A stretch of DNA of 64,000 bases from NCBI RefSeq assembly GCF_900109205.1, contig NZ_FNZB01000001.1:2108001-2172000 (forward strand). The letters run 5' to 3'. Below, one piece after another: positions 27,332-35,634 of this stretch; position 1 is the stretch's first letter, and every line of letters begins with the position of its first letter. The position numbers and the translations under genes are program-made. The notes beneath the pieces were generated by a model that saw only the letters and a list, made by a program, of their open reading frames with translations, had not been told where the DNA came from and searched no databases. This stretch comes from Sphingomonas sp. OV641 (lineage in GTDB: Bacteria > Pseudomonadota > Alphaproteobacteria > Sphingomonadales > Sphingomonadaceae).

Positions 27332-28012
27332 ATGGGTAATGTCGTGGCGGCAGCACTGGCGTTCGTAGGAACCCATTTCCTCCTGTCGCACCCGCTGCGA
27401 CGACCGATCGTGGGTGCCGTCGGCGAGAGGGGCTTTCTGGGCATCTACAGCCTGGTTGCCGCGGTGACGCTCGGCTGGCTGGCGCTGGCCTATCGCACCG
27501 CGCCGCCCGCTGTGCCGCTCTGGCCGGTCGGCGACATTCTGTGGGCAATCGGCACCCTGCTGATGCTGGCGGGCGCCATCCTGTTCATGGGATCGCTGAT
27601 CCGCAACCCGGCCCTGCCGCAAGCCGCGGCGGGCAGCGTGCCCGAGGCGCGCGGCGTATTTGCGATCACCCGCCATCCGATGATGTGGGGATTTGCCCTG
27701 TGGGGCGTGGTCCACATCCTCGTCTTTCCCGACCCGTCGAACATCGTGCTGGCGCTGGCGATCATCGTGCTCGCGCTGGTCGGCGCGCATCTGCAGGACC
27801 GGAAAAAGGAGCGGCTGCAGCCCGACTTCTGGCGCGAGTGGGAGCGGCGGACGAGCTATTGGCCGTTTGCCGCCATTGCCGGCGGTCGCGCGCGAATGGG
27901 CAAGATCGGCATGCATGCGCTGGCCGGCGGGACGGTCGTATGGCTCGCGGCGAGCTGGGCGCATATTCCGCTTGCGGGGTGGCCGGCGGGCATCTGGCGC
28001 TGGATCGCCTGA
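27332..28012 (+). CDS. NnrU-family membrane protein
   Basis: This 226-residue inner-membrane protein of the NnrU/isoprenylcysteine-methyltransferase-like family has six or seven hydrophobic segments. It has FVGTHFLLSHPLR at the N-terminus, the GVFAITRHPMMWGFALWGVVH segment typical of these proteins near residue 110, and DRKKERLQPDFWREWERRTSYWPF. NnrU was first linked to nitrite/nitric-oxide reduction in rhodobacters, but many members lie outside denitrification loci, as here. The role is unclear. It is convergent with mobA; the stops are one base apart. Confidence 0.88.
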   Translation: MGNVVAAALAFVGTHFLLSHPLRRPIVGAVGERGFLGIYSLVAAVTLGWLALAYRTAPPAVPLWPVGDILWAIGTLLMLAGAILFMGSLIRNPALPQAAAGSVPEARGVFAITRHPMMWGFALWGVVHILVFPDPSNIVLALAIIVLALVGAHLQDRKKERLQPDFWREWERRTSYWPFAAIAGGRARMGKIGMHALAGGTVVWLAASWAHIPLAGWPAGIWRWIA

Positions 28013-28013
28013 G

Positions 28014-28556
28014 CTAGCGGTCGAGCGCCGCGAGATCCGCCGCGGTGTTCACGTTCGGCGGCACCGTCGGCAGTGTCACCGCGCGTGCGTTCACCGCTGA
28101 CGCCCAGCGGCGGACGGCGCGGGGCTGATCCGTCGCCAGCCAGGTGGCGAGATGATCCGTCAGCGTTACGGGCCACCAGCCGAGCACGGGAAGCGCAGCG
28201 ACATAGGCTGCGCCCTCCCCGCCCAGCAATGGCACGAGATCGGACGGCAGCACCGGCGCGTCGCAGGGCGCACTCAGCACCACCGCATAGCCATTCGCCC
28301 GTGCCCAGCGCAGTGCGCCCGCAATCGCGCCGAGTGGTCCGAGGCCAGGCACGGGATGATCGGGCACGCTGACCAGCGGGCCGTGCAGACGGCCCACCAC
28401 CACCAGCGTGTCGGCCTGTGCCGCCAAAGCGGTGGCGACATGATCGATCAGCGGCACGCCCTGAAGCAACGCCATCGCCTTGTCCGAGCCGAAGCGGCTG
28501 GCAGCCCCACCCGCCAGGATCGCGCCGACAATGCCCTGCGCCTTCGTCACCTGCAT
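28014..28556 (-). CDS. mobA: Molybdenum cofactor guanylyltransferase
   Basis: This enzyme adds GMP from GTP to Mo-molybdopterin, giving the bis-MGD-type cofactor. The 180-residue protein starts with the nucleotidyltransferase signature GAILAGGAASRFGSDKA (about residues 10-26), followed by PGLGPLGAIAGALRWA, LSAPCDAPVLPSDL (metal-binding Asp) and a C-terminal PPNVNTAADLAAL (NxNTP-like). The ATG at 28556 has a GGAGCGGG ribosome-binding site. An in-frame TTG upstream is less likely and would overlap the terminator hairpin. Confidence 0.92.
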   Translation of the reverse strand: MQVTKAQGIVGAILAGGAASRFGSDKAMALLQGVPLIDHVATALAAQADTLVVVGRLHGPLVSVPDHPVPGLGPLGAIAGALRWARANGYAVVLSAPCDAPVLPSDLVPLLGGEGAAYVAALPVLGWWPVTLTDHLATWLATDQPRAVRRWASAVNARAVTLPTVPPNVNTAADLAALDR

Positions 28557-28581
28557 ATTCCCGCTCCAAACGCCACATGCC

Positions 28582-28610
28582 AAAGGGCCCGGCGATTGCT
28601 CACCGGGCCC
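28582..28610 (-). terminator. Terminator after the first glycine-zipper gene
   Basis: Perfect arms GGGCCCGG (28585-28592) and CCGGGCCC (28603-28610) enclose a ten-base loop. On the minus strand the hairpin is followed by TTTGG, so it fits as the end of the gene at 28643-29182. Confidence 0.6.
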
Positions 28611-28642
28611 AAGGTACGCGCCGTTACATCCGGCAGAAAGGG

Positions 28643-29182
28643 TTAGCGGCAGACCACCTGGCCGCGATCAACGGAGCTACCCAGCAGAGCGCCGGCACCC
28701 GCACCGATCAGCGCACCCAGCGTGTTGGACCCGCCATTGGCCAGCAGGCTGCCGAGCACACCGCCACCGATGCCGCCGATGATCAGGCCCGTGGTGCCAT
28801 CCGAGCGGCGGCAGTAGTAACGCCCGTTATAGCCGCGATAGACCCGGTCGTTGCGGCTCAGGCGACGCTGCTGATAATAGCGGCCGTCGCGATAGAAATT
28901 GTCGGCGTAATAACGGCGCTGACCCGGGGGAAGGCGGTTGTAATCGAAGCTGCGCCACTGCTGGCGATCGCGGCGCCAGTCCTGGCGGGCGTCCCGCACA
29001 TCACGGCGATAATCCCGCTGCGCGTCGCGCACGTCGCGCCGCGAGTCTGCGCGCCGCATATCATCGCGGTAATCGCGGCGGGCATCGCGGATGTCCTCGC
29101 GATACTCCCGGTTGGCCTGCGCCTGCACCGGAAGGGCGGTGACAGTCGTCGCGGCCAGTGCGGCGGCAAGAATGATACGCAT
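28643..29182 (-). CDS. Secreted Arg/Asp-rich protein with glycine-zipper 2TM domain
   Basis: This 179-residue protein has a signal peptide (residues about 1-22, VQAQA cleavage). A highly charged region of repeated RRDxRDxRxD units follows (about 26-75), probably helical and periplasmic. A Tyr/Arg-rich part (PPGQRRYYADNFYRDGRYY) precedes the YYCRRSDGTTGLIIGG start of a glycine-zipper membrane hairpin (about 125-165). Rick_17kDa/glycine-zipper proteins sit in the envelope and often respond to cell-wall stress. The ATG at 29182 has AGGAG. A second glycine-zipper gene lies 0.6 kb away and shares an upstream 25-bp element. Confidence 0.85.
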   Translation of the reverse strand: MRIILAAALAATTVTALPVQAQANREYREDIRDARRDYRDDMRRADSRRDVRDAQRDYRRDVRDARQDWRRDRQQWRSFDYNRLPPGQRRYYADNFYRDGRYYQQRRLSRNDRVYRGYNGRYYCRRSDGTTGLIIGGIGGGVLGSLLANGGSNTLGALIGAGAGALLGSSVDRGQVVCR

Positions 29183-29239
29183 GGAACAACTCCTCACTGA
29201 CTATGCCGCAACAACCTTCGATCAGCGTGGTAAGTTGCG

Positions 29240-29264
29240 TGAACGAAAAACTACGTCTCGTTCA
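29240..29264 (-). promoter_or_regulatory. 25-bp inverted-repeat element, copy 1
   Basis: TGAACGA (29240-29246) and TCGTTCA (29258-29264) are exact complements. In the gene sense the site reads TGAAC-N15-GTTCA and matches the element at 30165-30189 at 23 of 30 positions when flanks are included. It lies 58 bases before the ATG of the glycine-zipper gene, upstream of a CATAGT -10-like hexamer near 29205-29200. The binding protein is unknown. Confidence 0.45.
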
Positions 29265-29276
29265 TCTTACCGAAAG

Positions 29277-29705
29277 TCACGCGTCCAGCGTGATTGACAG
29301 AGTAATTTCAGCATTCAAGAGCTTGGAAACAGGACAGTTCTTTTTGGCTTCCGCGGCAATCCGGTCAAAGTCGTCCGGCGAGATTCCCGGAACTTTGGCG
29401 TGGAGATCCAATGCCGATTTGGTGATGGTGAAACCTTCACCATCTTTTTCCACCGTCACCTTGGCACTGGTTTCCAGTGAGCCGTCATGGTGTCCGGCGC
29501 CCGCAAGCGCGAAGCTGAGCGCCATGGTGAAGCAGCTGGCGTGTGCGGCGGCGATCAGCTCTTCGGGATTGGTGCCGGGTTCGTTTTCGAACCGGGTGGC
29601 GAAGCCATATGGCTGTTCGCTGAGTGCACCCGACTGGGTCGACACCCAGCCCTTGCCATCTTTTCCCAGACCTTCGTACCGGGCGGAACCATTGCGTGTC
29701 GGCAT
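29277..29705 (-). CDS. OsmC-family peroxiredoxin-like protein
   Basis: This 142-residue OsmC-class thiol peroxidase reduces organic hydroperoxides. The two catalytic cysteines are visible in AAHASCFTMALSFAL (about residue 57) and KKNCPVSKLLNAE (about residue 122). The N-terminal strand pattern of OsmC (RYEGLGKDGKGWVSTQSGAL) and the conserved ENEPGTNPEELIAAAHA segment are also present. The ATG at 29705 follows AGGAGAAG. It stands between two glycine-zipper envelope genes, which fits a small stress cluster. Confidence 0.92.
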   Translation of the reverse strand: MPTRNGSARYEGLGKDGKGWVSTQSGALSEQPYGFATRFENEPGTNPEELIAAAHASCFTMALSFALAGAGHHDGSLETSAKVTVEKDGEGFTITKSALDLHAKVPGISPDDFDRIAAEAKKNCPVSKLLNAEITLSITLDA

Positions 29706-29777
29706 TGATCTTCTCCTCACGCGTGCGGGGCGCGACCATCACGATCGCGCCCCGACATCAGATTGATTGAACCGTGA

Positions 29778-30086
29778 TTAGCGGCAGCGACGTTCGCTCG
29801 TGCCGCGCTCCACTTCGCGGCCGGCCAAGGCGCCGACCGCAGCACCGCCGAGCGTGCCGAGCGTACGGTCGCCGCGGGTGTCGATGGTGCGGCCGAGCAG
29901 CGCGCCGGCAACGCCGCCGACGATCAGGCCGGTGGTGCCATCGGGCTTGCGGCAACGCCAGCGGCCGTCATTGCCCTTCCACTCCCGATACTTGTAGCGG
30001 CGCTGCGCATCCGCATCGGTGGTGGTGACTACGAGGCTCGGCAGAACCATCGCGGAGGCGCCGAGCGCCAGCATCAACTTACGCAT
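29778..30086 (-). CDS. Glycine-zipper 2TM-domain envelope protein
   Basis: This 102-residue protein has a signal peptide (about residues 1-28, ending ADAQ), a short RRYKYREWKGNDGRWRCRK segment, and a glycine-zipper hairpin GLIVGGVAGALLGRTID...LGGAAVGALAG. It ends in a basic RRCR, similar to the end of the neighbouring 179-residue protein. The shared YCRRSDGTTGLI/WRCRKPDGTTGLI motif shows that the two are paralogues. It probably inserts in the outer or inner membrane. The function is unknown. The ATG at 30086 has GGGAG. A shared 25-bp element lies 79 bases upstream. Confidence 0.85.
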   Translation of the reverse strand: MRKLMLALGASAMVLPSLVVTTTDADAQRRYKYREWKGNDGRWRCRKPDGTTGLIVGGVAGALLGRTIDTRGDRTLGTLGGAAVGALAGREVERGTSERRCR

Positions 30087-30164
30087 TTTACACTCCCTCA
30101 AAAAGAATACGGACGTCATGAAACAGGTACGCGACCGTAACGTGCGCTACTGACGCAGGTTGCA

Positions 30165-30189
30165 TGAACCTGACACAACGTCGCGTTCA
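30165..30189 (-). promoter_or_regulatory. 25-bp inverted-repeat element, copy 2
   Basis: The site reads TGAAC-N15-GTTCA with flanks GATGAACG and GTTCATGC in the gene sense, nearly the same as copy 1 at 29240. A separate perfect hairpin, CAGGTT/AACCTG with a GCATG loop, overlaps it at 30156-30172. A TATTCT -10-like hexamer lies at 30109-30104. Probably an operator for the glycine-zipper gene at 29778-30086. Confidence 0.45.
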
Positions 30190-30514
30190 TCTCGGGACAG
30201 CGGGGATGCGGGGCTTGGGCCTGCCGATTGGAGGTTGAAAGTTCGGTCCGACCCGACCGGTTTCGACGGGCATGGCCCGATGCCTCCGTTCGCACCGGGA
30301 TTGGCGAGGCGCGCCTGTCGACTAGCCCAGGGTAAGCGGGGCTGGTGGGGTCGACTGGGGTCAGTTGCGAGGCGAACTGGCGGGCGATGCGGCAATCATT
30401 GCCACTTTCCGAACTGGACCCTGGCCTTCGCCGGGGTCCAGGCCAGGTCGGTCAAATCCGGGACTGCGGCAGCGGGTGAAAGGCGCCGCTTGCGCCTCCC
30501 CCCGCATTCGCCGT
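30190..30514. other. Gene-free stretch between glycine-zipper gene and dapD
   Basis: About 325 bases with no supported gene. Open frames here have no ribosome-binding site and run into dapD on the opposite strand. The only recognisable item is the palindromic repeat at 30391-30441. Confidence 0.6.
30391..30441. repeat. Dispersed intergenic palindromic repeat, copy 1
   Basis: A 12-bp hairpin with arms CTGGACCC (30414-30421) and GGGTCCAG (30434-30441) plus inner GGC/GCC has a CTTC loop. The 45 bases ending in it resemble 62731-62775 closely (shared TGCC-CTTTCC-AACTGG and GGCCTTCGC blocks). A shorter relative, CGGCTTCGCCGGGGTCC, occurs near 46910. This fits a chromosomal REP-type family. Confidence 0.5.
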
Positions 30515-31333
30515 TCAGTCGCGCAAAAGTTCGTTGATGCTGGTCTTGGACCGGGTGCGCTCGTCGACGCGCTTCACGATCACCGCGCAATACAGCCCAA
30601 GGTTGCCGCCGCCGGTCGAACCGGGCACGACCACGGCATAAGGCGGCACCTCGCCGATGAACGTCTCGCCCGTGGCACGATCGATGATCTTGGTGGAGGC
30701 GCCCAGATACACGCCCATCGACAGCACGGCGCCCTCGCCGACGCGCACGCCCTCGGCCACTTCGGAACGCGCGCCGATAAAGGCGCCGTCGCCGATGATC
30801 ACGGGATCGGCCTGGAGCGGTTCAAGCACGCCGCCGATGCCGACGCCGCCCGACAGGTGCACGTTCTTGCCGATCTGCGCGCACGATCCGACAGTCGCCC
30901 AGGTGTCGACCATCGTGCCCTCGCCGACATAAGCGCCGATGTTGACGAAGCTGGGCATCAGGATCGCGCCCTTGCCGATGAAGGCGCCGCGGCGCGCCAC
31001 GCTGCCGGGAACGGCACGGAAACCGGCGGCGCGGAACTCGACCTCGCTCCAGCCGGAAAACTTCGACGGTACCTTGTCGAACCAATGGCCCGCGCCCGGG
31101 CCATTATCGATCAGGGCATTGTCGTTCAGGCGGAAGGACAGCAGCACGGCCTTTTTCAGCCACTGATTCACGCGCCAGCCACCATTGCCATTAGGCTCCG
31201 CGACGCGCGCCGAACCGGAATCGAGCAGCGCGAGCGCACGATCCACCGCGATCCGCACCTCGCCCGCCGTGGTGAGGCCGATCTGCGCGCGGTCTTCCCA
31301 CGCCGCGTCGATGATTGCTTCGAGGTCGCTCAT
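30515..31333 (-). CDS. dapD: Tetrahydrodipicolinate N-succinyltransferase
   Basis: This enzyme transfers succinyl from succinyl-CoA to tetrahydrodipicolinate in the lysine/meso-diaminopimelate pathway. The 272-residue protein has an N-terminal helical domain with [24 protein letters not shown] left-handed beta-helix of hexapeptide repeats follows (about 100-230: [47 protein letters not shown]), then the C-terminal PYAVVVPGS segment. The next gene starts inside its first codons as a four-base overlap. The product supplies both lysine and peptidoglycan crosslinks. Confidence 0.96.
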   Translation of the reverse strand: MSDLEAIIDAAWEDRAQIGLTTAGEVRIAVDRALALLDSGSARVAEPNGNGGWRVNQWLKKAVLLSFRLNDNALIDNGPGAGHWFDKVPSKFSGWSEVEFRAAGFRAVPGSVARRGAFIGKGAILMPSFVNIGAYVGEGTMVDTWATVGSCAQIGKNVHLSGGVGIGGVLEPLQADPVIIGDGAFIGARSEVAEGVRVGEGAVLSMGVYLGASTKIIDRATGETFIGEVPPYAVVVPGSTGGGNLGLYCAVIVKRVDERTRSKTSINELLRD

Positions 31334-32007
31334 GCCGATTCCAATATTCCTTCAAGCCACGCCGTCAGATCGGGCGTGGTATAGTCGATGAAGCTGCGGT
31401 CCGGATCGGCGGCCTGTTCGGAGCCATTGTCGACCCAGACGGTGGTCATGCCGATCGCCTTTGCCGGCGCAAGATTGCGCGCCATATCATCGGCGAACAG
31501 CGCGGTCGCCGGATCGATCGACAGCGCCGCGCACAGGCCCGCATAAGCGGAGGGCGCGGGCTTGGGGGCCAGATCCATGGCGTGGATGTCGTGGATCGCC
31601 TCGAACGATTCGCCCAGGCCCAGCCGTTCCAGCACCCGCGTCGCGTAAGGCGCATCGCCATTGGTGAAGACGACCTTGCGGCCGGGCAGCTTGGCAACGG
31701 CGGCGGCGAGCGGAACATTCTCCTCCAGCACGTCCATCTCGATATCGTGCACGAAGGCGAGAAAGTCGTGCGGATCCACGTGATGCTCCGCCATCAGCCC
31801 GGCGAGCGTCGTGCCGTGCCCAAGGAAATAGGCCTTCTGGATACGCCGCGCCTCGACCCGGTCCACTCCGAGCAGCCGGGCGATATAGTCCGTCATCTTC
31901 ACGTCGATGCGTGCGAAGAGATCGGCGCTGGACGGATATAGCGTATTGTCGAGATCGAAGATCCAGGCGCGGACATGGGCGAGATCCGGGGGGATACCTG
32001 GCGTCAT
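31330..32007 (-). CDS. HAD-family pyrimidine 5'-nucleotidase
   Basis: This 225-residue HAD hydrolase has motif [18 protein letters not shown] (nucleophile Asp in DLD), a cap domain with [21 protein letters not shown], motif [22 protein letters not shown], motif III K in APKPAPSAY, and motif [20 protein letters not shown]. The order matches SDT1/PhoG-type pyrimidine nucleotidases, which release phosphate from UMP or CMP. The ATG at 32007 is used; the open frame upstream is antisense to the next gene. It ends in a four-base overlap with dapD. Confidence 0.9.
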   Translation of the reverse strand: MTPGIPPDLAHVRAWIFDLDNTLYPSSADLFARIDVKMTDYIARLLGVDRVEARRIQKAYFLGHGTTLAGLMAEHHVDPHDFLAFVHDIEMDVLEENVPLAAAVAKLPGRKVVFTNGDAPYATRVLERLGLGESFEAIHDIHAMDLAPKPAPSAYAGLCAALSIDPATALFADDMARNLAPAKAIGMTTVWVDNGSEQAADPDRSFIDYTTPDLTAWLEGILESA

Positions 32008-32175
32008 GCCGCGCTGGTTACGAAGCGGGGCGAGGTTCGGCAAGCCAATCCTCCCTTGTCCGTGCGAAGAGGAGATTGGCGGCGCAAGAAGCGGCACTGC
32101 CCGGCATAGCAGAGCTTGGGCAGAGCGAAGCGCGGGCTGGTTGCGAAGTGCAACTCGCCGGCCCACATCCCTGGC

Positions 32176-33171
32176 ATGACCCGATATTCGCTGCTCGATC
32201 TCGTCCCCGTCGTCGAAGGCGGCACCGTCGCCGGCGCGCTCGCCAATGCGGCCGACCTGGCCCGCCATGCCGAGGCGCATGGCTTCAACCGTTACTGGGT
32301 TGCCGAACATCACGGCATGGAGGGGATCGCCTCCGCCGCGACCGCCGTCGTCATCGCGCATGTCGCGGCGGCGACGCGTACCATTCGCGTGGGCGCGGGC
32401 GGGATCATGCTGCCCAACCATGCGCCGCTGCAGATTGCGGAACAGTTCGGCACGCTGGACGCGCTGTTTCCCGGACGGATCGATCTTGGCCTGGGCCGTG
32501 CGCCGGGCAGCGACCAGCGCGTGGCGCGTGCGATCCGCCGCACGCTGGACAGCGATCCCAACGCTTTTCCGAACGATGTGGTGGAGCTGCAGAGCTATTT
32601 CGCCAATGACGGGCGGACCGGCATCGTCGCGACGCCGGGCGCTGGGGCGAAGCCGGACCTGTGGATCCTCGGCTCCTCGCTATTCGGGGCGCAGCTCGCC
32701 GCGATGCTCGGCCTGCCCTATGCCTTTGCCTCGCACTTCGCGCCGGATGCGCTCGATCAGGCGATGGACATCTACCGCCGCGATTTCCGCCCCTCGGCGC
32801 AGCTCGATCGGCCCTATGCAATGGCGGGGTTCAACGTCTTCGCGGCCGACACGCGGGCGGAGGCCGAGTTGCTCGCCAGTTCGCAGCAGCAGCAGTTCGT
32901 GGCGCTGCGCACCGGCAATCCGGGCAAGATGAGGCCGCCCGTTCCCGGCTATCGCGAATCGCTGCCTCCGATGCACGCGCGCATCCTGGATTCGGTCCTG
33001 TCATGCAGTGCCATCGGCGACCGGGACGATGTGGCAGCGGGGATCGCCGCTTTCGTGAAGCGCACCGGGGTGGACGAGGTGATGCTGACGAGCAGCATCT
33101 ACGATCACGAGGCGCGCAAGCGCAGCATCGCCATCGCGGCCGAGGCGATGCGGGTGCCCGAGGCGGCGTAA
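32176..33171 (+). CDS. Luciferase-like (LLM class) flavin-dependent oxidoreductase
   Basis: This 331-residue member of the bacterial luciferase-like alpha/beta-barrel family, of the type annotated as alkane or MsnO8-like oxidoreductases, carries [22 protein letters not shown] (about 37-58) and [47 protein letters not shown] segments (about 76-120). The substrate is unknown and the flavin is probably FMN supplied by a separate reductase. The ATG at 32176 has no strong ribosome-binding site. It is alone, divergent from the nucleotidase and convergent with metF. Confidence 0.88.
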   Translation: MTRYSLLDLVPVVEGGTVAGALANAADLARHAEAHGFNRYWVAEHHGMEGIASAATAVVIAHVAAATRTIRVGAGGIMLPNHAPLQIAEQFGTLDALFPGRIDLGLGRAPGSDQRVARAIRRTLDSDPNAFPNDVVELQSYFANDGRTGIVATPGAGAKPDLWILGSSLFGAQLAAMLGLPYAFASHFAPDALDQAMDIYRRDFRPSAQLDRPYAMAGFNVFAADTRAEAELLASSQQQQFVALRTGNPGKMRPPVPGYRESLPPMHARILDSVLSCSAIGDRDDVAAGIAAFVKRTGVDEVMLTSSIYDHEARKRSIAIAAEAMRVPEAA

Positions 33172-33235
33172 CCGCCGCCGGCGACCGGATCACGCAACCC
33201 AGCGCGGTCCAGCGTGATCCGGGCCGGTTGTTCGT

Positions 33236-34177
33236 TCAGGCCGCCGCGCGCACCGCATCCGGCTTCGCCCGCAGGCCGAGCAGATGGCAGATGGCGAAGC
33301 TCAGCTCGGCGCGGTTCAGGGTATAGAAGTGGAACTGCTTCGCCCCGCCGGCATACAGCTTGCGGCAAAGCTCCGCCGCGAGCGTCGCCGAAACGAGCTG
33401 ACGCGCGGCGGGCAGATCATCGAGCCCGGCGAACAGCCGCCCCATCCACGCCGGAACCTCCGTCCCGCACATCGCCGACATGCGCTGAACCGCCGCGAAA
33501 TTGCTGACTGGCATGATGCCGGGCACGATCTCCACGTCCATCCCGGCCGCAGCGACGGCATCGCGGTAGCGGAAGAACACGTCCGGCGAGAAGAAGAACT
33601 GACTGATCGCGCGGGTCGCCCCGGCGTCGATCTTGCGCTTCAGATTGTCGAGATCGGCCGCAGCGTCCGACGAATCGGGATGGCATTCGGGATAGCAGGC
33701 GACCGAGATCTCGAACGGGTGAAGCCGACGCAGCCCCTCGACCAGCGCGGCAGCGTTTTCATAGCCACCCGGATGCGCCGCATAGCGCTCCCCCGCGCGC
33801 GGCGGATCGCCGCGCAGGGCAACGATGTGACGGACGCCGGCGGACCAATATTCGTCCGCCACCGCATCGATTTCGTCGCGCGTCGCCTCGACACAGGTCA
33901 GGTGCGCGGCGGCCGGCACGGCGGTTTCGCGGGCGATCCGCGCCACGGTGGCATGGGTGCGCTCGCGCGTGGAACCGCCCGCGCCATAGGTGACCGACAC
34001 GAAGCGAGGGCCGAGCGGCGACAGCGTCGCGATCGAATCCCACAAGGTCGCTTCCATCGCTGCCGACTTGGGCGGGAAGAATTCGAAGCTGACGTCGATA
34101 TCGCCCGCCACATCGGCGAACAGCGGCGCTTCAAGCGCGTGGCGCGCTTCTTCCAGCTGATTGATCGAAAGGGTCAT
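33236..34177 (-). CDS. metF: 5,10-methylenetetrahydrofolate reductase
   Basis: This FAD-dependent TIM-barrel enzyme makes 5-methyl-THF for methionine synthesis. The 313-residue protein has VSFEFFPPKSAAMEATLW near residue 30, RFVSVTYGAGGSTRERTHATVARIA, AHLTCVEATRDEID, VALRGDPPR and GATRAISQFFFSPDVFFRYRD, all family landmarks. The start overlaps the upstream regulator stop by four bases, so regulator and enzyme form one operon. The stop is 64 bases from the convergent oxidoreductase. Confidence 0.96.
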   Translation of the reverse strand: MTLSINQLEEARHALEAPLFADVAGDIDVSFEFFPPKSAAMEATLWDSIATLSPLGPRFVSVTYGAGGSTRERTHATVARIARETAVPAAAHLTCVEATRDEIDAVADEYWSAGVRHIVALRGDPPRAGERYAAHPGGYENAAALVEGLRRLHPFEISVACYPECHPDSSDAAADLDNLKRKIDAGATRAISQFFFSPDVFFRYRDAVAAAGMDVEIVPGIMPVSNFAAVQRMSAMCGTEVPAWMGRLFAGLDDLPAARQLVSATLAAELCRKLYAGGAKQFHFYTLNRAELSFAICHLLGLRAKPDAVRAAA

Positions 34178-35157
34178 GCCGCCTCTACCTCGTGAATTGT
34201 GGCACGCGGCTGTTTCATGCCGCCGGGTGCCGGCTTGCGCCCAAGCCAGATCTTTACGGTCAGTTCGCCGCCCTCCAGCGTCTCCGTCTGCTCGACCGTG
34301 AGGCCCGCAGTGTCGAACCAGCCTTCGATCTGCGCATCCGAAAAGCCGAGCCGGGTGTGCGCATCCTGGGCGCGCAGCTCCTCCCGATCATGCGGCGCGA
34401 AGTCCGCGATCAACAGCCGCCCGCCAGGGGCCAGTGCGCGGGCGGCCTCAACGATCGCCGCGCCGGGCTGCTGCGCATAATGGAGCACATGGTGAACAAT
34501 CGCCACGTCGGCGCCGGCATCCGGCAGCGGCAGCGAATACAGATCCGCCTGGCGCAGCTCCGCATTGGCAAGGCCGCGCTCGCCGATCTTGGCCCGCGCG
34601 ATGCGCAGCATTTCCGAGCTGCGATCGATACCTAGCGCCGTGCTGGCGCGCGGCGCGAACAGCTCGATCATCCGCCCCGTGCCGGTCCCGATATCGACCA
34701 GCCGGCCGAGCGGCGCGTCGCCCAGCAGCCGCTGCATGGCAATCTCCACCTCGCTTTCCGCAACGTGAAGCGAGCGGATCGCATCCCATTCGCTGGCATG
34801 CGCCTCGAACCATTGCGACGCCGACGAGGCGCGGTCCGCACGGACGGCGGCAAGGCGGGCGGCGTCGGTTGCCCCCTCCGCATCGGCGAACTCGCCATCC
34901 AGCGCGTCGATCGCCGCCAGCACCGGATCGACCAGACGGCGCGCACCCAGCGCCACGAAGACCCAGCTGCCTTCCTTGCGACGCTCCGTCAGGCCCGCAT
35001 CGCACAGGATCTTCACGTGCCGGCTGACACGCGGCTGACTTTGCCCGAGCACCAGCGCCAATTCGCCGACCGACAATTCCATCGACCGCAGCAAGCGAAG
35101 GATGCGGAGCCGCGAAGAGTCCGCCAAAGCACGAAAGGTTTCCAACGCCTGGGTCAC
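34174..35157 (-). CDS. ArsR-family regulator fused to a methyltransferase-like domain
   Basis: This 327-residue protein has an N-terminal winged helix (ALADSSRLRILRLL, then QSQPRVSRHVKILCDAGLTERRKEG, about residues 8-65). A class I SAM-binding domain follows (VDIGTGTGRMIELFAP near 165, and APGGRLLIADFAPHDRE). This fused form resembles SahR-type regulators that sense S-adenosylhomocysteine and control methionine-cycle genes. Its coupling to metF by a four-base overlap supports that. I start at GTG 35157. An upstream frame reaching 35205 would translate through the palindromic operator. No metal-binding Cys pair is evident. Confidence 0.88.
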   Translation of the reverse strand: MTQALETFRALADSSRLRILRLLRSMELSVGELALVLGQSQPRVSRHVKILCDAGLTERRKEGSWVFVALGARRLVDPVLAAIDALDGEFADAEGATDAARLAAVRADRASSASQWFEAHASEWDAIRSLHVAESEVEIAMQRLLGDAPLGRLVDIGTGTGRMIELFAPRASTALGIDRSSEMLRIARAKIGERGLANAELRQADLYSLPLPDAGADVAIVHHVLHYAQQPGAAIVEAARALAPGGRLLIADFAPHDREELRAQDAHTRLGFSDAQIEGWFDTAGLTVEQTETLEGGELTVKIWLGRKPAPGGMKQPRATIHEVEAA

Positions 35158-35163
35158 GCGAAT

Positions 35164-35187
35164 AGATATAAAGATATCTTTATATCT
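35164..35187. promoter_or_regulatory. 24-bp perfect palindrome, probable autoregulatory operator
   Basis: Each half is AGATATAAAGAT, followed by its exact complement; the whole 24 bases are self-complementary and AT-rich in GC-rich surroundings. The edge is six bases before the GTG start of the ArsR-type regulator, so a bound dimer would cover the promoter and start of the regulator-metF operon. TTTATATCTAT within it may also supply a -10-like sequence. ArsR dimers commonly bind such palindromes. Confidence 0.75.
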
Positions 35188-35316
35188 CGTCAAACAAAGA
35201 GACATGCTGGCATGGGAAGCGGATCGGCGGAAATCGTTGCGGACCCAAAACGCCTGCGCGACGTTGGAGGCGCTGACGCCGCTTGCGGCATCGCGTAATC
35301 AAGAGGGAGAGAGTTG

Positions 35317-35634
35317 ATGAAATATTTTGCCATCGCCGGCCTTGCCGCCGCCGTTGCCCTGGGCGCGTGCAGCCCGAATGCGCAGAACGAGACGGCCGAA
35401 GCGGCCAATGCCGTCGGTTCGGACGTGAGCGCCACCACCGACGAAGCGGTGGACGATGTGGATGCGGCAACCGATCAGGCGCTCGGCTCGGCCGAAGCCG
35501 CGCTGGATAACGCCGGTGAGAGCGCCGAGCGTGGCGCGGAGCGGGCCGGCAGCGCCATCTCCAACTCGGCCGATCGCGCCGCTGACGCCACCGGCGAGGC
35601 ACTGACCGATGCTGGTAACGAGCTGAAGAACTGA
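35317..35634 (+). CDS. Small Ala-rich lipoprotein
   Basis: This 105-residue protein has a lipobox signal (ALGAC, Cys about residue 18) and a mature part rich in Ala, Asp and Glu with heptad-like spacing (SAEAALDNAGESAERGAERAG), likely a helical or coiled structure like small YtxH/Lpp-type spacers. It is acidic, with no known catalytic motif. ATG 35317 follows GAGGGAGAG; a TTG one codon earlier is dismissed. The next lipoprotein gene overlaps its stop by one base (TGATG). Function unknown. Confidence 0.8.
   Translation: MKYFAIAGLAAAVALGACSPNAQNETAEAANAVGSDVSATTDEAVDDVDAATDQALGSAEAALDNAGESAERGAERAGSAISNSADRAADATGEALTDAGNELKN

Noticed and set aside
29240-29264. Possible EcfG general-stress promoter (GGAAC-N16-CGTT) before the glycine-zipper gene.
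   Set aside because: The sequence is TGAAC with a 14-base distance to CGTT, and the second copy lacks CGTT. The inverted-repeat reading fits both copies better.
30160-30537. 125-codon plus-strand frame in the gap before dapD.
   Set aside because: No ribosome-binding site, runs into dapD on the opposite strand, and covers a palindromic repeat; composition is not protein-like.
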